Positions 27,131-35,850 of a DNA stretch of 64,000 nucleotides are shown here, piece after piece. Location: assembly GCF_010731715.1 (NCBI RefSeq), contig NZ_AP022587.1, forward strand, positions 62,001 through 126,000. The letters are read 5' to 3'. Under the pieces are notes generated by a model, which was not told where the DNA came from, made no database searches, and worked only from the letters and a program-made list of their open reading frames with translations. The stretch's first letter is position 1. The number at the start of each line of letters is the position of its first letter. The position numbers were made by a program, and so were the translations under genes. This DNA comes from Mycobacterium stomatepiae. Its GTDB lineage: Bacteria > Actinomycetota > Actinomycetes > Mycobacteriales > Mycobacteriaceae.

Positions 27131-28741
27131 ATGGACGTCACGCGTGTTCCGGTGTTGATCGTCGGCGCCGGCGCTGCCGGCCTGACCACTTCGGCGCTGC
27201 TCGCCAAACATGGTGTTCGTTCGTTGCTGGTCGAAAAGCGCAGCGAGGTCTTCATCTATCCGAAAGCGCGCAACTTGAGTTTCCGCAGCTTGGAGATCCT
27301 GCGCGGTCTGGGTCTGGCCGACGAGGTCCATGCGATCGCCCGGGGCGTTTCGGCCATGCTGAGCAAGCCGACGCTGAACAGCGCCGAAGAACATCAGGCG
27401 TTCGACGTCAACGCGATCTTCGCGCCATTCAAGGATCTGAGTCCCGAGCCCGCCGCACAATACTGTCCGCAGAGCGCGTTGGAACCGATCCTGCTCGCGC
27501 ATATCCGTCGAAGCGGTAGCGAGGCGCGGTACCACACGGAGCTGGCCTGGTTCGAACAGGACGAAAACGGCGTCGCCGCGGTGGTACGCGATCGCGAGTC
27601 GGGCGTGGCCGAGACGGTACGCGCCGACTATCTCGTCGCCGCCGACGGTGTGCATAGTCCGGTCCGCGACGCGCTCGGCGTGACAACCTCCGGCTACGGT
27701 GCGTTGCCGATCTATGTCGTCTTCATCTACTTCCGGGGACCGTGGCGAAAGTTCGTCCCGCGGCTCGGCGGCGGCGACGGTATCCAAGTCAAAAACCCGG
27801 ACGTGGAGGGCATTTTTCTCCCAGTGCGCGACGACTTCGGCATGTTCATCACCACATACTTCCCCGGCCGTGGGGAGACCGCCGATCAGTTCACCGCGCA
27901 GCGGTGCGCAGAGCTGCTGATCAAAGGGATCGGTGAGCCCGTCGATGTAGAAGTCGTCGACGTTGCGCCGTGGCAGCCCTACGAGCGGGTGGCTGACCAA
28001 TTCCGCAGCGGTCGAGTCTTTCTCGTCGGCGATTCGGCCCACACAATGCCTCCGTTCAAGGCCGGGGGGGCCAACACCGCAATCCAGAGTGCCCACAACC
28101 TGGCCTGGAAGCTGGCCGCCGTCTTGAACGGAACCGCCGCCCCGGCGTTGCTTGCCACCTACCACACCGAGCGACACCCAGTCGGGCGTTTCAACGCCCG
28201 GCAGTCGCTCACGGGGCCATCGCTGGCCTTCCTTCGGCTGGACGACAGCCGGCCGCAATTGTCGGCGGGCGAAGAGGTGCCGATGTTTCCCTTACTGATC
28301 GGCTACCAATATCGTTCGGCCGCTGTGGTTTCCGACGATCCTGTTCCGGCGGATCCGGACGCCGTGTCACTGGTGGAGGAACTGCACGGCCAAGTGGGTA
28401 CCCGGATTCCGCACGCTTGGGTCCTCGACGGCGAAGATCGGGTCTCCACCCTCGACTTGTTCGGTCCCGACTTCACCCTGTTCACCGGCGACGACGGCGC
28501 CGCATGGCCGGATGCCGCCGCCTCGGCGTCGCAGGCTTTGGGCGTCCCAATCACCTTGCGACGCATCGGAACTGAGTGGGATGTCGACGGAGCCTGTTCT
28601 GCTGCAACGAGACTCGCACCGGATGGAGCGTTACTGGTGCGCCCCGACGATTTCGTGGGCTGGCGCGCCGACACGCTTGCGCGCTCGCCAAAAACCGAAC
28701 TCTCCCGGGCGTTGTGTCAGATCCTCGCCCGGACGGCGTGA
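27131..28741 (+). CDS. FAD-dependent aromatic monooxygenase (PHBH family)
   Basis: A 536-residue flavoprotein hydroxylase. Signatures in order: GxGxxG as VLIVGAGAAGLTTSALLAKHG, the DG motif as DYLVAADGVHSPVRDALG, and the GD motif as GRVFLVGDSAHTMPPFKAGGANTAIQSAHNLAWKLA; a thioredoxin-like C-terminal domain (FTLFTGDDG and following) completes the MhpA/PheA/rifampicin-monooxygenase-like plan. NAD(P)H and oxygen would hydroxylate a phenolic or polyketide-like substrate. Three in-frame ATGs (27119, 27125, 27131) exist. The third is preferred because GGGAATGG precedes it and the first abuts the palindrome at 27092. Probably controlled by the TetR protein at 26421. Confidence 0.85.
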   Translation: MDVTRVPVLIVGAGAAGLTTSALLAKHGVRSLLVEKRSEVFIYPKARNLSFRSLEILRGLGLADEVHAIARGVSAMLSKPTLNSAEEHQAFDVNAIFAPFKDLSPEPAAQYCPQSALEPILLAHIRRSGSEARYHTELAWFEQDENGVAAVVRDRESGVAETVRADYLVAADGVHSPVRDALGVTTSGYGALPIYVVFIYFRGPWRKFVPRLGGGDGIQVKNPDVEGIFLPVRDDFGMFITTYFPGRGETADQFTAQRCAELLIKGIGEPVDVEVVDVAPWQPYERVADQFRSGRVFLVGDSAHTMPPFKAGGANTAIQSAHNLAWKLAAVLNGTAAPALLATYHTERHPVGRFNARQSLTGPSLAFLRLDDSRPQLSAGEEVPMFPLLIGYQYRSAAVVSDDPVPADPDAVSLVEELHGQVGTRIPHAWVLDGEDRVSTLDLFGPDFTLFTGDDGAAWPDAAASASQALGVPITLRRIGTEWDVDGACSAATRLAPDGALLVRPDDFVGWRADTLARSPKTELSRALCQILARTA

Positions 28742-28844
28742 CCGGTCCGCTGATCACGACTGAGCGCCGACGCGGCCCCGGAGTTCTTCGCTTGACCGGG
28801 CCTGCCTGATTCGACCCGGCAAAGTTCGGGTAACAAGGGTTTCG

Positions 28845-30245
28845 ATGGACACCGACGGCACTCGGCGCAGGTGGGCGCGCGAGGAGATCACGGTCACCGA
28901 TCCGACCGTGATGGGTCAGGCGATCACCGGCACCGCGATCGGCAATGTCATGGAGTGGTACGACTTCGGGGTCTACGGCTATATCGCCACCACGATCGCG
29001 CGGGTGTTCTACCCCGGCGACAGCGTGAGCGCTGTCCACCTGATCGCCACCTTCGGCACCCTGGCGGCGGCGTTTGTGGTGCGACCGCTGGGCGGGATGA
29101 TCTTCGGGCCACTCGGTGACCGCATCGGCCGCAAGAGGGTGCTGGTGATCACGATATTCATGATGACGGCCGGTACGACGATGAGCGGCCTGCTGCCCGG
29201 CTACAGCGCGATCTGGATCTGGGCGCCGGTCCTGCTCGTGGTCGCCCGAATCTTCCAGGGGTTGTCGACCGGCGGCGAATTCGTCGGCGCGATGACCTTT
29301 CTGGTGGAGCAGTCACCGGATCGTAAGCGCGGCATGCTGGTCGGGTTCCTGCCGTTGGGCAACCTGATCGGCTTTGTGGTCGCCGGATTCTTGGTGACGG
29401 GGCTACAGGCCTGGCTGCCGGATCACGACTGGCTGACCTGGGGCTGGCGGGTGCCCTTGCTGCTGGCGGCACCGTTGGGCTTGGTCGCGCTCTACATGCG
29501 ACTGCGGCTCGAGGAGTCCCCGGCCTTCGAACGGATGAGTCAGAATCCGGATGCCGTCGAGCACGGCGGCCGTACCCAGTTCCGGCACACCGTCGTGGAG
29601 CAGTGGCGGCCGATGCTGATCTGCGCTGCCCTGGTGTTGACCTCGCAGGTCGCCGAATTCATGGTCACCGGGTACCTGCCGACTTACCTGAAAACAGTTG
29701 TGCACCTTGGGGAAACCGTCGCCACGGTGATGATCGTGGCGGCCCTGGCAATCCTGATGGCCACGATCGTGTTCGTCGCGGAGTTGTCCGACCGGATCGG
29801 CGTGAAACCGATCCTGCGGACCGGTTGCGTGCTGCTCATCGTGGCGTCGATTCCGGCGTTTCTGCTGATGCGCCTTGGCGGTGTCTACCCGGTGGTCTTC
29901 CTCGGCGTGCTGCTGATCGGGCTGATGGAACTCTGCTTCGACAGCACAACGCCCTCGGCGTTGCCGGCGCTGTTCCCCACCCGGGTGCGGTATGGGGCGC
30001 TGGCCATTTCCTACAACCTGTCCATCTCCACCGTCGGCGGCGTCACCCCGTTGATCGCTGAGGCGCTGGTATCGAGCACCGGCAACGAGATGGTGCCGGC
30101 CTACATGCTGATGGTCGCCGGCCTGGTCGGCGTGATCACCCTGGTGTTTGCGCCGGAAACCGCGGGCAAGCCGTTACCCGGGTCAGGTCCCTCGGTCGAG
30201 ACCGAGGAAGAAGCCCGGGCGCTGGCCGACCAGACGCGAGCGTAA
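28845..30245 (+). CDS. MFS transporter, metabolite:H+ symporter (ProP/KgtP-type)
   Basis: A 466-residue member of the metabolite:proton symporter branch. The signature is present: GTAIGNVMEWYDFGVYGYIATTIA in helix 1, RPLGGMIFGPLGDRIGRKRVL in the helix 2-3 loop, RIFQGLSTGGEFVGA in helix 4 and WGWRVPLLLAAPLG before the central loop. Such carriers take up osmolytes, dicarboxylates or aromatic acids. It follows the monooxygenase by 103 bp on the same strand and may import its substrate; this is inference. It ends in the nested hairpin at 30239. Confidence 0.87.
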   Translation: MDTDGTRRRWAREEITVTDPTVMGQAITGTAIGNVMEWYDFGVYGYIATTIARVFYPGDSVSAVHLIATFGTLAAAFVVRPLGGMIFGPLGDRIGRKRVLVITIFMMTAGTTMSGLLPGYSAIWIWAPVLLVVARIFQGLSTGGEFVGAMTFLVEQSPDRKRGMLVGFLPLGNLIGFVVAGFLVTGLQAWLPDHDWLTWGWRVPLLLAAPLGLVALYMRLRLEESPAFERMSQNPDAVEHGGRTQFRHTVVEQWRPMLICAALVLTSQVAEFMVTGYLPTYLKTVVHLGETVATVMIVAALAILMATIVFVAELSDRIGVKPILRTGCVLLIVASIPAFLLMRLGGVYPVVFLGVLLIGLMELCFDSTTPSALPALFPTRVRYGALAISYNLSISTVGGVTPLIAEALVSSTGNEMVPAYMLMVAGLVGVITLVFAPETAGKPLPGSGPSVETEEEARALADQTRA

Positions 30246-30290
30246 GCGCACTGCGAAATTTCGCGCTGAAATTCGCAGCCTGCTTACGCT
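30239..30290. terminator. Nested hairpin between convergent MFS and accD6 genes
   Basis: Two stems lie inside each other: AGCGTAAGC (30239-30247) pairs with GCTTACGCT (30282-30290), and CTGCGAAATTTC (30251-30262) pairs with GAAATTCGCAG (30268-30278) around a GCGCT loop, with one bulged base. It sits between converging genes, so it can end transcription from both sides. Confidence 0.75.
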
Positions 30291-30311
30291 CGCGCGAGGT
30301 TTCCCGGCCGA

Positions 30312-31733
30312 TTACAGCGGGATGTTCTTGTGGCGCCCGCGACGTGCCGGCGCCTCCGCCAGCGCCGCGGTGAGCTTGCTGCGGGTGTGCGACGGGTCGA
30401 TCTTCTCGTCGACCACGCCGATCTCGATGGCGCTGTCCACGCCGCCGGCGATCCGCTCGTGTTCGGCGGCCAACTCGTCGTGCAGCGCTTCGCGCTCGTG
30501 GTCCGGCGCGGCGGCCAGCTTGCGCTTGTGCAGGATGCCGACCGCGGCCTTGGCGCCCATCACGGCCACCTCGGCATCCGGCCAGGCGTACACCTTGGTC
30601 GCGTTCAACGAGCGGGAGTTCATCGCAATGTAGGCCCCGCCGTAGGTCTTCCGGGTGACCAGCGTCACCCGCGGGACGGTGGCCTCACCGAACGCGTGCA
30701 GCAGTTTGGCACCGCGGCGCACCACGCCGCCCCACTCCTGGTCGACACCGGGCAGGTAGCCGGGCACGTCGACGATTACGATCAGCGGAATCCCGAACGC
30801 ATCGCACAGGCGCACGAAACGTGCTGCCTTTTCCGCACTTTCGGAGTTCAGGCAGCCGCCCAGGCGCAGCGGGTTGTTGGCGAGCACGCCCACGGTGCGG
30901 CCGGACAGCCGGCCCAGCCCGACCACCATCGACGGCGCCCAGTTGGCCTGGAACTCGTCGAACGGCGTCTCGTCGTCGAGGATCGCGGTGACGATCGGGT
31001 GCACGTCGTAGGCCCGCCGCGCCGATTCGGGCAGCAGCGCGTGGATGTCGGTGTCGCCGGCCTCGGCCTTGGTACGGTCGAAATACCCTTGCTGACAGAA
31101 CAATCCGACCAGGCGACGGCCCCGCTCGTAAGCGTCGAGCTCGTCGTCGGCGACGATGTGGCAGACACCGGACTTCTTGTGGTGGGTCTCCGGGCCACCG
31201 AGCGAGCACATGTCGACGTCCTCGCCGGTGACGCTGCGCACCACGTCCGGCCCGGTGACGAACACCCGGCTCTCCGGGGCCATCACGATGACGTCGGTAA
31301 GCGCCGGACCGTAGGCGGCGCCGCCGGCGGCAAAGCCGACGACCACCGAAACCTGTGGGATGTAACCGGATGCGCGAATCATGGCCTCGAACACCAGGCC
31401 CACGGCGTGCAGCGCCTTGACGCCCTCGGCCAGCCGGGCGCCGCCCGAGTGCCAGATGCCGACGATCGGGCTCTGCTCTTCGATGGCGGTGTCGTAGGCG
31501 TTGACGATGTGCTGGCATCCCTCGATGCCCATCGCCCCGCCCATCACGGTTCCGTCGGTGCAGAACGCGATCGTGCGCACGCCGTTTACGGTGCCCGCCG
31601 CGGCCAACACACCTGAACGGTCACGCTCGTGCAGCAGCACGACGCTGCCGTCGTCGAAGAAGTTGCTCAGACGCAGCAACGGGTCGCGGGGGTCGAGCGA
31701 TTCGCCGACCGCCTCGGGGGCCATGAGTGTCAT
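30312..31733 (-). CDS. accD6: Acyl-CoA (acetyl/propionyl) carboxylase carboxyltransferase beta subunit AccD6
   Basis: A 473-residue carboxyltransferase that transfers CO2 from biotin (AccA3) to acetyl- or propionyl-CoA to make malonyl/methylmalonyl-CoA for FAS-I and FAS-II. Crotonase-fold motifs: GAMGIEGCQHIVNAYDTAIEEQ, VGIWHSGGARLAEG, VVVGFAAGGAAYGPALTD; C-terminal half RLCDAFGIPLIVIVDVPGYLPG, VVRRGAKLLHAFGEATVPRVT, KTYGGAYIAMNS. Agreement with Rv2247 is close throughout. The ATG at 31733 follows CAGGAGATTGCG; the upstream 12-residue extension is not used. It is the last gene of the FAS-II operon, 48 bp after kasB. Confidence 0.96.
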   Translation of the reverse strand: MTLMAPEAVGESLDPRDPLLRLSNFFDDGSVVLLHERDRSGVLAAAGTVNGVRTIAFCTDGTVMGGAMGIEGCQHIVNAYDTAIEEQSPIVGIWHSGGARLAEGVKALHAVGLVFEAMIRASGYIPQVSVVVGFAAGGAAYGPALTDVIVMAPESRVFVTGPDVVRSVTGEDVDMCSLGGPETHHKKSGVCHIVADDELDAYERGRRLVGLFCQQGYFDRTKAEAGDTDIHALLPESARRAYDVHPIVTAILDDETPFDEFQANWAPSMVVGLGRLSGRTVGVLANNPLRLGGCLNSESAEKAARFVRLCDAFGIPLIVIVDVPGYLPGVDQEWGGVVRRGAKLLHAFGEATVPRVTLVTRKTYGGAYIAMNSRSLNATKVYAWPDAEVAVMGAKAAVGILHKRKLAAAPDHEREALHDELAAEHERIAGGVDSAIEIGVVDEKIDPSHTRSKLTAALAEAPARRGRHKNIPL

Positions 31734-31781
31734 CGCAATCTCCTGTTTCCGGTGAGCTCGGGGGTTCAATACCGCTGGGTT

Positions 31782-33059
31782 CTAATACCGTCCAAAGGTG
31801 ATCGCCACGTTGTGACCGCCGAATCCGAACGAGTTGTTGATCGCGAACCGGTAATTGCCCGGCCGCGGCTTACCCGCCACCACGTCCAAATCGATTTCTG
31901 GATCGAGGTTTACCAAATTCAGTGTCGGCGGGATGACCTGCTCCCGCAACGCGAGGACCGTCAAGATCGATTCCAATGCGCCGACCGCGCCGACCGAGTG
32001 GCCAAGCGCCGCCTTGGGCGCATAGACCGCGGGGTGGTTGCTGCCCAAGGCCCGGTTGATCGCCTTGCCCTCGGCCAGGTCGCCGACCTGAGTGCCGGTG
32101 GCGTGGGCGTTGACGTGGTCGATTTCGGCAGGGGTGATGCCGGCGAGCTGGATGGCCCGCGTGATCGCGTGCCCGGCGCGTTCGCCGTTGGGATCCGGTG
32201 CAACCATGTGGAACCCGTCCGACGTCACGCTGGCCCCCATGATCCGGGCCAGGATGTTGGCGCCACGGGCCTTGGCGTGCTCCTCGGTCTCGATGACCAT
32301 GAGCGCGCCGGCCTCACCGAACACGAAACCGTTGCGGTCCTTGTCAAACGGGCGACAGGCACCGGTGGGGTTGTCGTTGGTGGTCGACATCACGACGCGC
32401 ATCGCGGCGAACGCCGCGATCGGCACCGCCTCGATCTGCGTCTCCACGCCGCCACAGATCGCGATGTCGGCCTCGCCCAGCACGATCTGCTGCCAGGCTC
32501 GGGCGATGCCCTCACAACCGGACGCGCATGCCGAAATCGGCGTCATGACACCGGCTTTGGCTTGCCGTTCCAGGCCGACCGCCGCGGCCGCACCGTTGGG
32601 CATGTACTTCTGCACGCCCAACGGGGAGACCGCTTTCATGCCGCGCTCGCGCATGTCGTCGTAGCTGAAGACCAGCTCCTCCGACGAGCCGAGACCGGTA
32701 CCAATCGACACCGCCAACCGGTTGGTGTCGACCTCGGGCGAACCGGCGTTTTCCCACACCCGGCGGCCCAAAATGGTGGACATTCGCTGCAGGTAACCGG
32801 TGCGACGCAGCTCGATACGCGTGAGCTGACTGTCGAACTCCTCCACGAGATGCCCGCCGATTCGAACCGGCAGGTTGTACTGCTCGACGAACGGGTCAGT
32901 GAGCGTGCGGATTCCACTCTGGCTGTCCAGCAACAGCTTCCAGGTGTCTTCCACGTCGGGCGCCAAGGCGGTCGTCGCGGCAATACCGGTGACGACCACA
33001 TTGGGGAAGGCTTTCCCCGTAACCAGTTCTGTCATGGGAGTAGCGAACGTTCCTTCCAT
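31782..33059 (-). CDS. kasB: Beta-ketoacyl-ACP synthase KasB (FAS-II meromycolate elongation)
   Basis: A 425-residue KAS II-type condensing enzyme. The catalytic Cys is in [17 protein letters not shown], the first His in [14 protein letters not shown], Lys/His in [19 protein letters not shown], and the C-terminal [13 protein letters not shown] gate loop is present. KasB performs the last elongations of meromycolate chains to full length. [19 protein letters not shown] at the start matches the M. tuberculosis protein. It follows kasA by 56 bp; the two proteins are clearly duplicates. Compared with M. tuberculosis the position after Cys-Ala-Ser-Gly is Cys rather than Ala. Confidence 0.96.
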   Translation of the reverse strand: MEGTFATPMTELVTGKAFPNVVVTGIAATTALAPDVEDTWKLLLDSQSGIRTLTDPFVEQYNLPVRIGGHLVEEFDSQLTRIELRRTGYLQRMSTILGRRVWENAGSPEVDTNRLAVSIGTGLGSSEELVFSYDDMRERGMKAVSPLGVQKYMPNGAAAAVGLERQAKAGVMTPISACASGCEGIARAWQQIVLGEADIAICGGVETQIEAVPIAAFAAMRVVMSTTNDNPTGACRPFDKDRNGFVFGEAGALMVIETEEHAKARGANILARIMGASVTSDGFHMVAPDPNGERAGHAITRAIQLAGITPAEIDHVNAHATGTQVGDLAEGKAINRALGSNHPAVYAPKAALGHSVGAVGALESILTVLALREQVIPPTLNLVNLDPEIDLDVVAGKPRPGNYRFAINNSFGFGGHNVAITFGRY

Positions 33060-33115
33060 ACTTGTCCGGTTCCTCCTCGGGCCGTTGCGGCCCGCATCGT
33101 CGCCGGACGTCGTGC

Positions 33116-34366
33116 TCAGTAACGCCCGAAGGCGAGGGCCACGTTGTGGCCACCGAACCCGAATGAGTTGTTGATCGCGTATTGGAATTCGCCGGTGCGA
33201 GGTTCGCCCGCGACGACGTCCAGCGCGATCTCGGGATCGGGCGTTTCATAGTTGAGGGTTGGCGGAATGACGCCATCCCGCAGTGACAGCACCGTGAGCA
33301 CCGACTCGAGCGCCCCGACTGCGCCGATAGAGTGCCCCAGCGCCGACTTCGGCGCATACACGGCGGCCCGTTCGCATCCGGCTACCCGGATGGCATTGGC
33401 CTCTGCGGTGTCGCCGATCGGCGTCGCCGTTCCGTGTGCGTTTACGTGGTCGATGTCCTTGGCGGATACGCCCGCCAGTTCCAGCGAGCGGGTCATCGCG
33501 CGGCCGGCGCGCACGCCGTCCGCAGCGGGAGCCACCATGTGGAAAGCGTCCGAGGTGATACCGGCACCCATCAGCCGGGCCAACGGCTTGGCGCCGCGGG
33601 CCTTGGCGTGCTCTTCGGTCTCGATGAGCATCAGGGCCCCGGCCTCGCCGAACACGAAGCCGTCGCGGTCCTTGTCGAACGGCCGCGACGCGCGCTCGGG
33701 CTCGTCGTTGCGAGTCGACATGGCCCGCATCATCGAGAACGCCGCGATGGGCAGCGCCTCGATCGGACCCTCGACACCGCCACAGACGGCGACCTCCGCG
33801 TCACCCATGACGATCTGGCGCCAGGCGTGCGCGATGGCCTCGGAGCCCGACGAACACGCCGACACCGGGGTGATGACCCCGGCCCGCGCTCCGAGTTCCA
33901 GACCGACCACGGCAGCGGCGCCGTTGGGCATGATCATCTGAACGGCGAGCGGCGACACCTTGCGCGGGCCGCCCTCGTTCATCAGGTCATAGCTCTCGAC
34001 GATCCGCTCGGCGCCGCCCAGACCGGTGCCAACGACGACGCTGAACCGGTCCGGATCGAGCTCCGGGTTGCCCGCCGACTCCCACAACTGGCCGCTGAGA
34101 TATTTGGCCAGGCGCTGGACATACGACATGCGCCGCAGGTCCAGCCGCCCCATGTGGTTATCGATCGGCTCCTTGAGGTGCCCGCCGATCTTGACCGGCA
34201 GATCCCATTTGTCGACGAATTCGTCTTCGAGGACGCGGATGCCGCTCTCGCCGGCCAGCAAACCCTTCCACGTGCTCTCGATGTCCGGCGCGATCGACGT
34301 CGTCGCCGCGACAGCGGTTACCACAACACTGGGGTAACCGCCGTTAGCAGTGGAAGGCTTGGTCAC
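33116..34366 (-). CDS. kasA: Beta-ketoacyl-ACP synthase KasA (FAS-II)
   Basis: A 416-residue condensing enzyme, essential in mycobacteria, that extends acyl-AcpM with malonyl-AcpM. Active-site Cys is in [17 protein letters not shown], His in [14 protein letters not shown], and Lys/His in [32 protein letters not shown] ends the protein. Its length equals M. tuberculosis KasA. The GTG start overlaps the acpM stop as GTGA, so KasA synthesis is coupled to its carrier protein. KasA is a target of thiolactomycin-type inhibitors. Confidence 0.97.
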   Translation of the reverse strand: MTKPSTANGGYPSVVVTAVAATTSIAPDIESTWKGLLAGESGIRVLEDEFVDKWDLPVKIGGHLKEPIDNHMGRLDLRRMSYVQRLAKYLSGQLWESAGNPELDPDRFSVVVGTGLGGAERIVESYDLMNEGGPRKVSPLAVQMIMPNGAAAVVGLELGARAGVITPVSACSSGSEAIAHAWRQIVMGDAEVAVCGGVEGPIEALPIAAFSMMRAMSTRNDEPERASRPFDKDRDGFVFGEAGALMLIETEEHAKARGAKPLARLMGAGITSDAFHMVAPAADGVRAGRAMTRSLELAGVSAKDIDHVNAHGTATPIGDTAEANAIRVAGCERAAVYAPKSALGHSIGAVGALESVLTVLSLRDGVIPPTLNYETPDPEIALDVVAGEPRTGEFQYAINNSFGFGGHNVALAFGRY

Positions 34367-34710
34367 TTGCTGTCTGCTTCGAGCCTCGCCTGGACGTTGG
34401 CGGCGGCCTCGGGGTTCTCGGCAACCAGCTTGGAGCGCAGCGCCTCGGCAGCCTCGGGGTTCTCTTCCTCAAGCTTCTGGATGTAGGAGACGACGTCACC
34501 GACGGTGCGCAGGCCGGCGAGGTCCTCGTCCGGGATCTTCACGCCGTACTTGTCTTCGGTCTGAACGGCGATCTCAACCATCGACAGCGAGTCGATGTCC
34601 AGGTCGTCGACGAAGGACTTCTCCGGGGTGACCTCGGAAGGCTCGATACCGGTGACCTCTTCGATGATCTCCGCGATACCGGCGATGATTTCTTCCTGGC
34701 TAACAGACAC
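34363..34710 (-). CDS. acpM: Meromycolate extension acyl carrier protein
   Basis: A 115-residue acyl carrier protein. The phosphopantetheine Ser is in [17 protein letters not shown], about residue 41; the ACP body ends near residue 80 and is followed by the extended acidic/alanine-rich C-terminus ([15 protein letters not shown]) that marks mycobacterial AcpM. It carries the growing meromycolate chain through FAS-II. The start is GTG (34710). A 91-bp gap separates it from fabD; it is coupled to kasA. Confidence 0.96.
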   Translation of the reverse strand: MSVSQEEIIAGIAEIIEEVTGIEPSEVTPEKSFVDDLDIDSLSMVEIAVQTEDKYGVKIPDEDLAGLRTVGDVVSYIQKLEEENPEAAEALRSKLVAENPEAAANVQARLEADSK

Positions 34711-34801
34711 AGCCTTGATTCCCTTCGTAATGTGTTGAGTGCAAATCGGTTTGATGTGCGCTTATGCGGTTGTACTGGCCTTGCAACTGGCCGAGCTGGC
34801 G

Positions 34802-35710
34802 TTAGATGTCGGCCAGCGCGTCCAGATCTGCGGGTGTCTTGACGGCACGTACCGTCACCCCCCGAAGCTCTCGTTTGGCGATGCCGGCGAGGGTGCCCGC
34901 CGGGGGGAACTCGACGATCGCTTTGACATCGTGGGACGCCAGCGTCGCGGTGCACAGGTCCCAGCGCACCGGTTGGATCAGCTGAGCGACCAGGGCTTCC
35001 ATCGCGTCTGCGGCCGTGGTGACCGGCTTTCCGTCGCGGTTGGACAGCAGCGTGGCGGTGGGCTCGGCCGTCGCGATGGCGGCCGCCGCGGCGGCGTAGC
35101 CGTCCATCGCCGACGCCATGTACTTGGTGTGGAACGCTCCGGCCACGCCGAGGGTGCGCACCCGGGCCTTCGCCGGCGGGTCTTCGGCGAGCTTCTCCAG
35201 TGCGGTCAGCGGGCCGGCGGCGACGATCTGCCCGGCGGCGTTGCGGTTCGCGGGGAACAGGTCGAGCTGCTCGAGGCGGGCCAGGACTTCGGTCTCGTCC
35301 CCGCCCAGCACCGCGGACATGCCGGTCGGCTCGGCGGCACACGCCTTGGCCATCTCGGCACCACGGGTAGCCGCCAGGGCGACGGCGTCATCGGGGGCCA
35401 TCACGCCGGCGATCGCGTACGCGGCGATCTCTCCGACCGAGTGACCGGCCACGATGAAGTCCTCGTTGGCGAGCACGCCGCGCTTGGTCAGCTCCTGGTG
35501 CGCCAGCAGGGTGGCAGCGACAACCAGTGGCTGGGTAACCGACGTGTCGGTGATCTCTTCGTTCGATGCGGTGGTGCCCAGGCGGGCCAGGTCCAGGCCA
35601 CTGGCCTTCGACCACAGAGTCATCTGCTCTGTCGCCCCCGGCAATTCCAGCCACGGCGAGAGGATTCCCTCAGTCTGCGAACCCTGTCCGGGCGCGAGTA
35701 ATGCAATCAC
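34802..35710 (-). CDS. fabD: Malonyl-CoA:ACP transacylase
   Basis: A 302-residue acyltransferase that loads malonate on AcpM. LLAPGQGSQTEGIL is the N-terminal oxyanion-loop motif, VAGHSVGEIAAYA holds the nucleophile Ser, and GAFHTKYMASA carries the active-site His. The GTG at 35710 starts the protein directly on the conserved Ile-Ala-Leu-Leu-Ala-Pro. It is the first gene of the FAS-II operon; the 140-bp gap before it carries the promoter and a MabR-type inverted repeat. Confidence 0.95.
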   Translation of the reverse strand: MIALLAPGQGSQTEGILSPWLELPGATEQMTLWSKASGLDLARLGTTASNEEITDTSVTQPLVVAATLLAHQELTKRGVLANEDFIVAGHSVGEIAAYAIAGVMAPDDAVALAATRGAEMAKACAAEPTGMSAVLGGDETEVLARLEQLDLFPANRNAAGQIVAAGPLTALEKLAEDPPAKARVRTLGVAGAFHTKYMASAMDGYAAAAAAIATAEPTATLLSNRDGKPVTTAADAMEALVAQLIQPVRWDLCTATLASHDVKAIVEFPPAGTLAGIAKRELRGVTVRAVKTPADLDALADI

Positions 35711-35773
35711 GTGTCTAAGAGAACACTGTGGAAACGGTTTTGGCGGGTGTAACAGATTATGAACCTCGTCTTA

Positions 35774-35799
35774 GGTTTTTGTAGATACTCCACAAAACC
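35774..35799. promoter_or_regulatory. Candidate MabR operator in the fabD (FAS-II) promoter region
   Basis: GGTTTTTGT (35774-35782) and ACAAAACC (35792-35799) form an inverted repeat with a 9-base spacer, 64 bp before the fabD start in the gap after the MabR-like gene. MabR is known to bind and regulate the fasII promoter region; assigning this repeat to it is inference from position. Confidence 0.6.
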
Positions 35800-35850
35800 G
35801 CTCGACAAGCTACGTATTTGATACCGCGCCGCGATCTGTTGCCTGGGTCA

